Of a stretch of 64,000 bases of DNA, positions 34,054 to 46,276 are shown in pieces. Within the stretch, counting starts at the first letter, position 1, and the number at the start of each line of letters is the position of its first letter. Source of the stretch: Clarkia xantiana subsp. parviflora (lineage: Eukaryota; Streptophyta; Magnoliopsida; Myrtales; Onagraceae); the NCBI GenBank assembly GCA_036873135.1, contig JAPTYO010000007.1:6678763-6742762 (forward strand). The letters are read 5' to 3'. Under the pieces are notes generated by a model that ran no database searches, was not told the DNA's origin, and was given only the letters and a program-made list of their open reading frames with translations. Both the position numbers and the translations under genes were made by a program.

Positions 34054-36395
34054 ATGTGGCGGAGAACAGCTTCATTTGTACTCGACAAGCGGGACGACGC
34101 TGCCCTGAAGTCCGACCTCCGTTCCGGATTGTCCCCTCCACAAACCCCATCATCATCTATGGCCGACACTCTCCTGAACCCTAACCCTAAAATCTCCGGC
34201 TACTACCAGACCCGCGCCGAGCACCACGGTGTCGTAACCAGCGATTGGCTGGCCCAGGCGCAGGCTGCTATCGGGCCATACACCCTTGAAAATGAGCACA
34301 GGCTGTCGTCGGCAACGGATTCCAGCTCCGACAAGCCCTTCAGCGTGATCGATGAGTTCAATAATTGGAGGAAGCAGCCGGATTTGGCGGAGGCTGTGGC
34401 TGCCATACGGGCTCTGGCAGCCGTGATAAGGTCCAGTGAGGCTACCACCATGATGGAGCTCGAAATTGAGCTAAAAAAAGCATCCGATAGTCTCAAGGTG
34501 TGTTCTTTAGTTATAATCTCTGCTGGGTACAGCTCAATTTTTTTTGTTTTGAATTTCTGCAGCTCAACTCATAAAGCTCTGTAGCTCAACATTGATGTTA
34601 GCAGTAATTGAGCTGGTTTTGCTTATCATGATCAAAACATATGTTAATCAATAACCCTAGAAGAACGAGTCTCTTTTAGGGTCAATTGGAACTTTCATCT
34701 GCCACATTATGCTTCTGAAGTGCCTTCTCCTAAACTGCCACAGTTTGTAATGTATGCTAATCTGCTATGCTACACTATGCAGAAGCCTGGCTATATCTGC
34801 TAGTGATCTGTTCATTATCTTGCAAAGCCACAGTTTTTGAACATTCTGTTTAATTGAATGTATTATTTTTTACTCAAAAGTCCAAACTTGTAAATAGGTA
34901 TGAGGTCTTTTATTCAGCTTCTTGATTATTTCTATAAGAAGGCAAATGGCTTAAAAGCTAGGTGATGACTGATAACCTTACATTATATTTACTATTTAAG
35001 CCAATAATTTACTGTCACATTGAAGTGATGAGGAAGGAGAGGTTATTGATGTATATATGTGGCTCGAATACTCTGTATTGTCAGTGTTTTCTTTCTCCTA
35101 GTTTATGACAATTCATGAATTTCTTTTTGTGTCTACAGTCATGGGATACAACCTCCATATCTTTGACAGCAGGCTGTGATTTGTTCATGCGATATGTAAC
35201 TAGAACCTCAGCCCTGGAATACGAGGATTTCAATTCAGCTAAGTCACGACTTATTGAACGTGCCGAAAAATTTGGAGAAATATCTCATAAGGTACATATA
35301 ACTACTGTGCGAGTGCCTGGGTGTTTCCAATTGACTATCATCGTGATAAATTAACATACTTAATTTGGCTTATATTTCTATTCTAGGCTCGCAAGATCAT
35401 TGCAATGCTTAGCCAGGATTTCATATTTGATGGATGTACTATTTTAGTTCACGGCTTTTCTAGAGTTGTTTTTGAAGTACTGAAGACTGCAGCACTAAAC
35501 AAGAAGCTTTTCCGCGTATTTTGCACTGGTACTTACTTTTATGGCTCTAAATCTTCTATTATTTGGTACTTACTGGAAACCCTTTTGCCATCTTTTACTA
35601 TATACTTCTAGATTAAATTTCTATGCCAAACCCTTCAACATACATTGAACCTTCAGCAGTTGTTCCATTTTCAAGCAAAGATAATAAATGGTTGAATATG
35701 ACAATAATATTAGATGCTTTCTATCATCTGAATTCTCGACCCGTTTGCTTTCAGAGGGTAGACCAGACAGGTCTGGGCTCCGATTATCCAATGAATTGGC
35801 CAAACTTGATGTCCCTGTGAAGCTTGTGATTGATTCAGCTGTAGCTTACACCATGGATGAGGTAGATATGGTGTTTGTTGGTGCAGATGGTGTAGTTGAG
35901 AGCGGTGGTATCATCAACATGATGGGGACATACCAAACTGCTCTAGTAGCACACAGCATGAACAAACCGGTATATGTGGCTGCTGAAAGCTACAAGGTTA
36001 GACATCCTTAATCTTTCTCCATTTAACTCTTAATAATTATTGAACATGTAATGCCGATCACACACGCATATGTATTTCTTCTACCATTATCAACATTGCA
36101 TAGCTGCAGATCTGAACTTTTTTTTTAAAAAAGACAACTCTTTTATGAATATTGCATTTAAAAGTTTGTTTTTATAAACATTGTGCAGTTTGCGCGACTT
36201 TATCCATTGGATCAGAAAGACATGGCACCGGCCTTACGACCCATAGACTTTGGGGTCCCGATTCCATCGAAAGTGGAGGTTGAGACATCGGCTAGGGATT
36301 ATACGCCGCCTAAGTACCTGACTCTCCTATTCACTGATCTTGGAGTACTAACTCCATCTGTTGTGAGTGATGAGCTTATTCAGCTCTACTTGTAG
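34054..36395 (+). CDS. Translation initiation factor eIF2B, alpha subunit
   Basis: Five exons join in frame: 34054-34497, 35139-35291, 35387-35528, 35755-35996 and 36189-36395, giving 395 residues. The human subunit has 305. The extra length is N-terminal, and a second ATG at 34159 (MADTLLNP) may be the real start. Family motifs are clear: AVAAIRALAAVI, ILVHGFSRVVFEVL, DSAVAYTMDEVDMVFVGADG, VVESGGIINMMGT, KPVYVAAESYKFARLYPL and LLFTDLGVLTPSVVSDELI. eIF2B is the guanine nucleotide exchange factor for eIF2 in cytosolic translation, and alpha is a regulatory subunit. It converges on MED6. Confidence 0.95.
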
Positions 36396-36851
36396 TATTG
36401 ATGTCCTGAAGCAATTCTGTTCTTCAAAGCCATCTTCTTCTTATTGTAGTCCATGCCATACTTCTGTTGACATACCAAGCTCTACTTGTAGTCCATGTCA
36501 CGTCATCATCTTCTACCATGTAACTGTGTTGATTGTAAGCTTTTTGTTACAATAAATTGATGTTCATGATTTTTTGTTTTTATTATATTTATAAGTTTGA
36601 ATAGATAATGTAGAAGGTATAGACATATATATATTGGTTTAATTATCTAGCTAATATTGAGCCGTATAAATTGCTAATAGAAGTTTCTTTTAAACATTTT
36701 GTTAGTTCAAGTTTAGTACAGTTGTGTTAAGATATCCGAAAACCCGAATTGAAAGATTCACACTCAAAGATCGCTTTCAAGGCCATTGATCTATCATTCA
36801 TAGAAATACTAGAAACCTGCCTCTTGTAGTGTGTTACTCTTAAGAAGAGTG
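36396..36851. other. Convergent 3' flanks of eIF2B alpha and MED6
   Basis: Presumed 3' UTRs. The words around the eIF2B alpha stop codon (AGCTCTACTTGTAGT) recur near 36480, a small local duplication. No gene is supported. Confidence 0.5.
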
Positions 36852-38959
36852 TTAAAACTTCATTCTTTTGGCGGGGCCTTGATCAATTATGGGATCGATA
36901 GAAGGGACGGCTTCTCCTGCTTGCTGGGTCTCGCCTTCCTTCTCCTTCTCGGTTTCTGTGGTTGGAGGGGTGTAGCCCTCGGGGAACGGTGGTGGCGGAG
37001 GAGCTGGTTGGAGCTGCATGAGGAGGAAACACAATTAATTAAAGCTTCATTAAAGACCTCAAAACTTATCAACACCCAGATGCAGCATTAGATAATTATT
37101 ACCTTGCGCTGCAAGGAAGCTAGAATATGATCTATCCGCTTCACTTCCTTGAAGTCAATCGTCTCCTTCTTGGTGGGCTTAGTTTCTGAGGCTGAACTCT
37201 CATCTTCGGCATCAACTACGTGAAAAATGAGCAACAACACAAATTACATGTCTTTTTATTCAAAAAAGGGGATAGATTATATCAAGAGGCTAACTCAAAT
37301 GCAAAAGTAATATGGGTATCACTATATAAGACATGGAAAGATATATTAACAGAAATCAATAGCAAAGTTAATAACTTTGCTACCATAAGTGAAAAAAGAA
37401 TACAAAGGAAAAGGAGCCTTTAAGTACCATGGCCAATCTTCTCCAACTTTGAGGCAGCTGTTCCAAAAGCCTTTGATATATAATAAAGAGCCCTACCCTG
37501 CAAACAGATCCAATAAATAATTGACTCATTCTTTCTTGTTTTGGAGCCAATAAATAATTGCATGCATCAAGGATGCAATAGGCACCTTATAGAACTATTT
37601 CACACCCTAAAGGCCTAAACTACCCAAATATCATCCTTCAGGGTGCAGGGTAGAACTGCAGCTACCCTAATAGTTTGGGGGTTCAATAATGCATTTAGAT
37701 CTCTCCTTACCTTTTCGTTCTTTTTTTTTTTTTTTTTTTAAAAAGGAAATAAATTCAGAATAATACTAGTGTGTAGATGAAACATTTCAAGTAATCATAG
37801 AATTCAGCAATAACAATATTACAGCAAAAGCTGAAGCTATGGAAGAAAGACGAGACACGGCTCTCATAATACATCAAAGGTGTGAATGATTGGCATATGC
37901 CAGACTATCTAGAGCGTGCTCTGTAACTGCGACATTTCGAATAGGAAACACAACAGCTAAATTGCACGAAAAGGTAGGAAGGACTTACAACTCGAGCAGC
38001 AAAGACATTGCAAAGCTGTGGCGCTTGGTAGATGGACCCATCCAGAATATAATAAGTCAGCATATGTGTTGTTTTGTCAGGTGAATCCCTCTTCTGCTTA
38101 CGGATAACAAAATAGTTCGGTTCCATTACTTCACTTAGTACATACTCAACACCCGTCATCATCCTGTAAAAAGTAGATCATTTTGAATCACTTGACCTAC
38201 TTCATCTTACTCGAGGAAAGATTAGATCCTACTTCACTATTCAAATGATCTATACTCAAATACAATACACGAACTACTTAGTACCTAACTAGTCAGAACT
38301 TCACATGCAGAGCAGAATGCAGACAAGCTTACTTATAAAGAATCACCTAGCTATCAATCTCATATTGAACTACCCGAGGCTGCATTTCTTGATCTAATAC
38401 CGATCTACAGTATACAGCTAATAACCCAAAATCATGTTAAAGGATTATCTAACAACAATCTCTAAAGAAATAGCAGCTCAAGTTTGATTAAAACATCTTT
38501 TAAAAAAGGGTTTAAAAAATTATCCTTCTGCGGTACTTAATTTTCACTTCTCCAAACGATGGCCATTTTCGATTTTTTCTCCAGCAACTAGATCTTTCTC
38601 CTCCACAAAATATACAGCAGATATCTTTATAATGCTAGAACAGAAACTATATTTGAACGAGCTTGAACCTCAAAAAATTCAATCCAATTGAATCAATGCA
38701 AAATTAACCACGCTCAGAAAAACAGTTGCACTGAAACAACTTACGAGAGTTGAGACATGTCCAAGGGATGGATAGAGCGCATCCTGAGCTGCTCATTACT
38801 GCAAGTGTAATCATAGAAAGGAGAGAGGGCAAAGTAGTCGAAGACTAGGTTTCGGTCGAGCGGGTACGTATTGAGCCATAATTGGTCCCTGAAGCATATT
38901 CCAGTCATGTCAGTGGCTGGCGGCGGTGGCGGCTCCATGGCTCCCGCCTGCATCGCCAT
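36852..38959 (-). CDS. MED6: Mediator complex subunit 6
   Basis: Five exons join in frame: 38959-38745, 38163-37989, 37497-37428, 37215-37103 and 37013-36852, giving 244 residues, close to Arabidopsis MED6. The start is the first ATG ([14 protein letters not shown]). The signature [18 protein letters not shown], then [39 protein letters not shown] and [20 protein letters not shown] are those of the MED6 head-module subunit. It bridges activators and RNA polymerase II in the nucleus. The C-terminal tail is Pro-rich, then Glu/Lys-rich. It is divergent from the SAC gene. Confidence 0.95.
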
Positions 38960-38989
38960 CGGGAGCTGATGCGAGCTCCGGCGAACCAA

Positions 38990-40600
38990 TCGATCGCTGA
39001 AGACGGAGAGAGAGAGGGAGAGATTGGATTCTGTTCGGTTTAAAGCGGCCGAAAGCCCAAGGGGCCGGAGTTCGATTGGACCAGATCATTATGGCCTAAC
39101 CCGGTTCTGTTATTATTATTTTGCCACGCCGGTTCGATTTGTTGACCGACCGACTGACTGACTAATAATAATATACAATAATAAGTACCCAATCATTGTT
39201 AAAGTACAAACTACAAAGTCGTCTCCGAAAATTCTAGTGACGTCAGTGGTTGACGTAATCGATGTACTAAATAATTATTTCATTTTACATTAATTTTAAT
39301 CGATAAAAATACTTAATAATAATATCATAATTTTTTATGATACTTTGAAGTTTGACCTTAGAAACTAAAAGCAAATCCAATTTTAGAGATATTGTGACAA
39401 CCATTAAGGTATTTTTGCATTTAAGTTAATAAGAATATTCATAAGGCGTTTCATCTAATATAATTAAATAGGAATATTATTAAATTAATAATTAATAAAA
39501 AAAATATATTGTAAGTGAAATAAATGGAGATATGATTCCCAAGCGCAACTTCCGGGTTAATGTGCGTCGGCATATTCTCCACAAATCAAATGTTGAAAAG
39601 TATGTTATAGCTAATATATATGCCCCTTGAAAATTTCAACTTATAACTTTACGTACTCAATTAATAACTTCTCTCAAAATGGCACATCACTCTAAATGCC
39701 AATTCATTCATTCGATCATAATACGATTCAAAATACATTCCAAAACAACTTAAATTTTGTAATAAACGTCTTGCTTCAAAATAGACTAACAGTAGTGGCA
39801 AACAAATATATATTTTAGATTAACAAATTATAATGACTGATAAGAGTAAGACTCGTTAAGATACAATAGTAAGTGTACCATAAGAAAGGGCTCATTACAA
39901 ATTTGTTCTATAATAATGTCTACATGTTTTTTTTTTTAGTTTGTCATTTAAGTTCGAGCTATGAGATTGAGAAATACTTATGATCAACATTTTATCCTTA
40001 TGAATTGGTATGATTATGATATGAATGTAGATTATTCTAGATGTATGACATAAATGTTAACAGTAACGTTCTCTTGATATGTGCCTTCCTAAGATAGTAC
40101 GTGGGGTTTTTATTTTATTCTATTTTATTTTAAGTTTATTATATGGTGGTCTTAGGGTACTATCAAAAAGGCAACACTCGTATCATATTTTCTACACACA
40201 CAGATTAATCCTTATTCACTTCGGGTCAGTCCATAAATGGTAAGGTGTTGGACATGGATAATTTTACATTCTCAGAGTCTCAGTGAAGTTTTAACCCTGA
40301 CATCTAGATAAGAAATGAAACATTGAACCGCTACACCTATTACATGAATTATTATTTTTTTTTTTAAAAAAAAAAACTTCTAGTTCTAGTCACATTTTAA
40401 TGTAGGACTATAGATGCAAAGGAAATAAGTTACAAGGTTATTTATGAAGAAAGTAGAAGTTGAGGGGTATAGCAAATAAATAATTAGCTTGGCAAGGAAG
40501 GTGAAGAAATAGTCGACCACGGCCGTGGATGGGCTTAAGTAGCCTTCCCTCCTTTCTCCCTTTGATTTCTTCAACATCCTCTCCTCCGTCGCTGCCTACC
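38990..40600. other. Divergent intergenic region
   Basis: AT-rich DNA between MED6 (-) and the SAC gene (+). No gene, RNA or bounded element is supported. A CT-rich stretch near 40545-40590 is probably the SAC 5' leader. Confidence 0.5.
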
Positions 40601-40838
40601 GCGCCACCGTCTTTATAACCTTACCTCTTTTCCGCTGGCGAAGCTGTGCGGCTAATGCGATCTCATTGATACCTCACTATCGTGCTCTGGTCCTTCTCGC
40701 ATTTCGATTCTAGCTAGTTCCGTTCATGTTTGGATATGATTCTGTGTATGCGACCGTGGTTTTAGAAAATCTGAGGCTGCAGTGAGATTCTTTCCATGTT
40801 CTTGTTTAAGTCAACGATCTGCAGAATCTAAATTTCTC

Positions 40839-43800
40839 ATGGCTGGAGAGGAAAAAGAAAGCGGAAGCAAGATTGCTGCCGCCGCTGCAGATTCAAGCGT
40901 TTACTATCTGCAGAAATTTCATCTGTTTGAGACTTTTTCTGTACGTTCTTGATTGTTATACTGCATTTTCTATTAGATATTGACTCTATTACTGGCATGA
41001 ACATTCATGGATGATGTCAAATTGCTAATTTCCACGTCTGAAGGGGGCGCTTTGCCTGACTGCAATGTATTCATTATCTGCATATTAGCTTTAAATTCTG
41101 ACCCTCTGTATTGTATTGTCAATATTGAATATGCTCTTATGCAAATTTTCTAGAATCTTTTGAAATTGATGTCTAAATCACTTCTCTGCAGAATTTCTAC
41201 ATAAGAGGAAAAGACAACCAGAAGGTTTTTTGGAGAGTGTTAAAGATAAGTAGGGTTGAACCCGCGGAACTGAATATTGTTGAAGATGCTGGAATGTATA
41301 CGGAACAAGAATGTGGAGACTTGCTGAATCGGCTACAAGAAGGAAATAGGTCCACAGGAGGCCTAAAGTTTGTGACTACTTGTTATGGAATTGTCGGTAT
41401 GTGATCATGAAATATTTGAGGTGTTCCATATATGTTAATCCTATGCTGTCTTTGAAGTTTTCCTTTTCTCTTGTTATAGGGTTCATCAAGTTCTTGGGGC
41501 CACATTACCTGCTGCTTATAACGAAGCGGAAGAAGATTGGTATTATCGATGGCCATAGAATATATGCCATTGCCAACATCCGAGTGCTTCCTGTTCAGAA
41601 CTCTACTTTGCTATCGAATATGCATATTTCTAAGGATGAAAAAAGGTCTTTGCCATTTCCAAATGTAAATGTACAAAGTTTAGTACTATTGAGTGGCCAA
41701 TGAGATTATGCTTTCATACTCTCATCTACTAGTTCTTTTTATTGGTATGGTGTTCCGGCTTTAGTTTAGTTTGATTCAGTTGGGTGAACAATGACTTTGA
41801 ACCTTATTGATGTGGCGCATATCTTCTTCCTATGAAGCTATAGTCCATTTATCTTTTTGTTCCATTCTTTTGGCTTGGTTAGCCATTTGCACTCTAGTTA
41901 CAAGTTAGCCTGTGTTCACCTTATTTAGAGGTTCTTGCTTTGTTTGATCCCTTTCAATGTACAGGTTCTTGCTGTTGTGATTTTAATAAGACATCAAGGT
42001 ATCATTGAGAATTTTGGGGGAATTTTTCGGCTTCTTATTCTATTTACTGAGCTACTTGAATAGATGCTCTTCATAACAAATATTTTCTATATATCTCACT
42101 CTTCTATATATACTAACATCATTTCTTTCTTTCTTTATTTCTTTGTTGTTTGAATAGATACAAGAAGCTTCTATCCACCGTGAATCTCACAAAAGACTTC
42201 TTTTTCAGCTACTCATACAATATTATGTGTAGTCTTCAAAAGAACTTGGCTACCCGCAAGAGCTCAAGAGTTCCCTATGAGTCAATGTTTGTCTGGAATG
42301 AGTACTTAACACGTGAGATCCGGAGTACTCTCAAGAGTAATTTGTGGACAGTTGCATTAGTGCATGGTTTTTTTAAGCAGGTAGTTTGGTTTTATTCACC
42401 AATGATAAATGCTACTTGGTAAATCTGTTTGCTAAGTGAAATTAACTATTTGGTGCTAAGTATAGTTTTCATGACCCATAGATGAAGCTTTCAGTTTCTG
42501 ATAAGGATTTCAAGTTAACCCTTATAGCCAGACGCTCCCGTCATTTTGCTGGCACCAGGTACTTTTTTCATTTTTATTTGATAATATTTTATGATAGTAG
42601 ATAGTTGTAGAGATATAGTTTGTAATTTCTATTTTGTTTGATAGTGTCTAAAAAAAAAATTTAGACACGAAGAAAAATAAATAAAGATAGTAGTACAGAA
42701 GCAATGAACATGTAAGCTGAGTTGCTGTCTTCTGACATTGGATTTTCAACCTAGTCATTAAGCAACCATTTTGGTTACTTTTTCTTGTTCTAATTTTTGT
42801 TTTGATAGTCATTAACTGGTTTAATTGACTCATTCCGACTTTATCATGTCGTATTATGCCCTTATCGTGTTCATTGTTTAGATTCCTGAAGAGGGGTGTA
42901 AATGAGAGGGGCAGGGTTGCTAATGATGTAGAGACCGAACAAATCATATCAGAAGATAATCCTGAAGGACATCCAAAGCAAATAAGCTCCTCCGTTCAAG
43001 TCCGTGGTTCAATCCCCCTCTTTTGGTCTCAAGAAACTTCCAGATTAAATCTAAGGCCCGACATCATATGTACGAAAATCCAATACTTATAGTTGTCACT
43101 GTGTAGGTTGAACTTCTATAATGCTGACTACACCTTTTATACAGTATCTAGGAACGATAAAACTTATGAAGCTACACGGCTTCATTTCGAGAACCTTAGT
43201 AAGCGATATGGGAATCCTATAATTATACTTAATTTAATAAAGGTAAGGGTAATCTCTGTGGCTTATTTTCCTTTGTGATCTTACTTTTGAAAAAAATAAA
43301 ACTAGATGAGGCCTGTTGTAATGTCTTACAGATGTTCGAACCGAAGCCTCGAGAAACTATTCTACGTGCAGAGTTTGTTAATGCCATCAGGTTTATAAAC
43401 AAGAGAAGAACCCGGGAGACCCGCCTCAGATTTCTTCACTGGGATCTAAACAAGTGTTCCAAAACGTAATTGTTTATGTTTTTTTGCTTGTTGTTCTATA
43501 AAATTATTTTCGGAATGGACATGCATTTTGATTTGGTTGTGTTTACAGCAAAGGAAGCACTTGTTTAGAGCTTCTGGTTAAAGTTGCTGTTTACGCAGCA
43601 GAGTTAACTGGCATCTTCTACCGTCGAGTAGGGGCTCCTTCAAAGCAAGACATACCCTCAACATCATACCCAAGGTAAGTGGGCAAGTCCAGATTTGTTC
43701 AGTACTTATACTGCTACACATGTATTTTCTAAGTAGGTACCAATTTTTCCACTGAGTTTTGGATGACTTGTAAAAAATATTCTGAACTGTTATTTTTTGT

Positions 43801-45889
43801 ACAAACGGCAAATCGAACTTTAGATAATTTTGCAAACAGCATGCTCCGCCATTTTATGTCGTCAATTTGGCGGATTGTGTTCTACATTACAGAAATACCC
43901 TAATTTTTGTTTTAAATGAAAATGGTAAAAATAAAGAAAATGTTAAGTTCATTATAGTTCAATCTTTTTATGTTTTTAAAAACAATGGCATTTGTTTCTT
44001 TTTTTAACAAAATAAATCAAATTTAATAAGAAAAATGACTTGAATATGGTGTTTGCAACTTTGCTTCAATTTCTTTATTACTTGTCCAGAAATACAATTC
44101 AGTGTGTGTGAGAGTTTTTTTTGGTTTTGTTTTGCAATTCGTCTTAAGTTCGGTATGTAGTTTGGCTATGATCCCTTTCTCTGATATAGTTACTGTGATC
44201 AATACTGAATGTGATCTAAAGTAGAAATTTTGAGGATGTCACTGTCATGGGAATAATAAAATGCAGGAAGTTTGATAATGGTGAGAATGGAGCACTCGAG
44301 ATCTCTGATCAAAATAAGGATGGGGATGCTAATAATGATCCGATCCTCAAGCCTGCGAGGCTTCAAAGTGGGGTTCTGAGGACCAACTGCATTGATTGTT
44401 TGGATCGCACGAATGTTGCTCAGTACGCGTATGGTTTAGTCTCCCTTGGGAAGCAGCTTCATGCTTTGGGATTTATACTCTCTCCTAGTATTGATTTAAA
44501 CAATCCTCTAGCCGAGGAGTTGATGGTTCTCTATGAGAGCATGGGGGATACACTTGCAATGCAGTATGGTGGTTCTGCCGCACATAACAAGGTAACCATA
44601 TCGTATTTGTATGTGTTTTCGTGAATGATTTTTCTGATAATAGATTACTGAGTTATTTGGCAATTTTCTGTGAACCCGATTAGATCTTTTGTGAGAGAAG
44701 GGGGCAGTGGAAACCGGCAACTCAGTCTCAGGAACTTTTTAGAACCATACAACGGTATTACAGCAACGCATATGTGGATGCTGTGAAGCAAGATGCTATT
44801 AATATGTGAGAGATTTTGTAAGAAATATGATTTTCTACAGTTAGATAGTCAATAAGAAGTCGATGCTAACACCGTTTGGTTTTTTTCTGTTCTTTTTAGA
44901 TTTTTGGGTTACTTTCAACCCCGGCAGGGGAAAACTGCACTCTGGCAGCTTGATTCTGATCAACATCATATTGATGGAAGGCAAGGTCCATCTGATGACA
45001 ATCAGACTGCTCGGTAAATATGAAGATCAAATTTTAATTCTGCTATTCTTTCATAAAAGTGTATAATTGAAACATATGTATTAAGAATTGAGTTAAACTT
45101 AAGCACGTAAAGCTTAACAAGGGTATTTCTGTATGCTATTTGGTCATTAACCCTTTCTAATTTCATAGGTCATTCATTAGACGGTCGTTGTCAGAGAGTA
45201 ATATTCTTTGTGAAAGTGATATGGATGGAGAAGTTGGAGATTGCCAGAATCATCAAGTACTGGATAGTGCCAATGCTGGTAAAGAACACCTCTCGGGTTC
45301 ATTACCTGAGATTTTTATGGGTGTAAAAGGCATAACGTTTTGCAGGTCACTAACTACCTTTAGTAAAGATTATGCATATATAAGTCATGATTTTGGTAGA
45401 TTCCTTGGTCTCTAAGTTTCAATTAGACAAATAAATTTTATTGTTCCGTTGCAGATGTATGTTGACAAAGGGTTCAAACCACCTTCCCCAAGACGGTGAT
45501 CATCAAGAAAGCACTCACATATGCTTTAATGGACATGTTGAGTCTTGTAAATGCTCAAACTTTCTCGATATGGAGTGGCTCTCGTCATCCGAAAACTCTG
45601 GGGACGAAGATATTGAAAGGTAACCTTAACATCCATCTGATCATTAGGAGATATATGGAAATGAATAATAACTCCAAATTGCTATAGTATGTTTTTCTGC
45701 AATTGGCCCAAAGTTAAGAATGCAGATTGATAATTTCCCTGCAGGTCTTCCACTGCTCGACCATCGCAAAAGGCACTTTCACATGGAGAGACTACGAAAA
45801 CCGTAACATCTATGACTAGTAAAGAGTCGGTTGCCGAGTATCCCAAAAGCTTTGAACAATGGGTAGATGGTGAAGGAATGTTTCATTAG
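40839..45889 (+). CDS. SAC-domain phosphoinositide phosphatase, SAC2-SAC5 type
   Basis: Fifteen exons join in frame: 40839-40940, 41192-41396, 41480-41645, 42158-42380, 42482-42558, 42882-43069, 43145-43242, 43332-43465, 43549-43674, 44225-44591, 44684-44805, 44900-45013, 45169-45345, 45455-45619 and 45745-45889, giving 802 residues. The SAC core shows FIKFLGPHYLLLITKRKKIG, SRVPYESMFVWNEYLTRE and GSIPLFWSQE. The catalytic CX5R loop is CIDCLDRTN (Cys about 495, Arg about 501). The length and an end in EQWVDGEGMFH match the plant SAC1-SAC5 clade, closest in size to SAC2-SAC4. Family members sit on the vacuole membrane and dephosphorylate PI(3,5)P2. Which paralogue it is cannot be settled here. 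Confidence 0.93.
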
Positions 45890-46276
45890 ATGTTTCTTCG
45901 AATTTTGACCGACGAGTAAATGCAATGTCCCTGTCCGAAGGATCGGGTTTCTTCACAGGAGAATATTTCCGCAATAAGTCGATAGAACGGTATCTATCCA
46001 ATGTGTAAATCTTCATTGTTTCTCTGTACATTCATGGTTTCTTGCATTGTGTAGATAGATATTGTAAAGATGAATTACCAATACCCTTTTGCATTGTTGG
46101 CCAAATAAAAATACCCTTTTGCATTTGGAGCAGTTTGTATATATAGCACACACCGAGTGCATTGATTTGTTTGGTGCCTGATGTTACACATTGACTGAAC
46201 AACAAGAAGTTAAGTATTTATTTAACCTGATAATAAAACACATAGCAGAATAATGAATCAAAATTGTGGGGAATGA
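45890..46276. other. SAC 3' flank
   Basis: Presumed 3' UTR and terminator of the SAC gene. No other feature is supported. Confidence 0.5.

Noticed and set aside
34159..34170. Downstream ATG as the eIF2B alpha start
   Set aside because: Possible, and mentioned in the gene entry, but the first ATG at 34054 is in frame and was kept for lack of transcript evidence.
43093..43144. Alternative SAC exon continuing from the GTAG at 43107
   Set aside because: It would break the frame. The acceptor at 43144 restores DIILSRNDKTYEATRL in phase.
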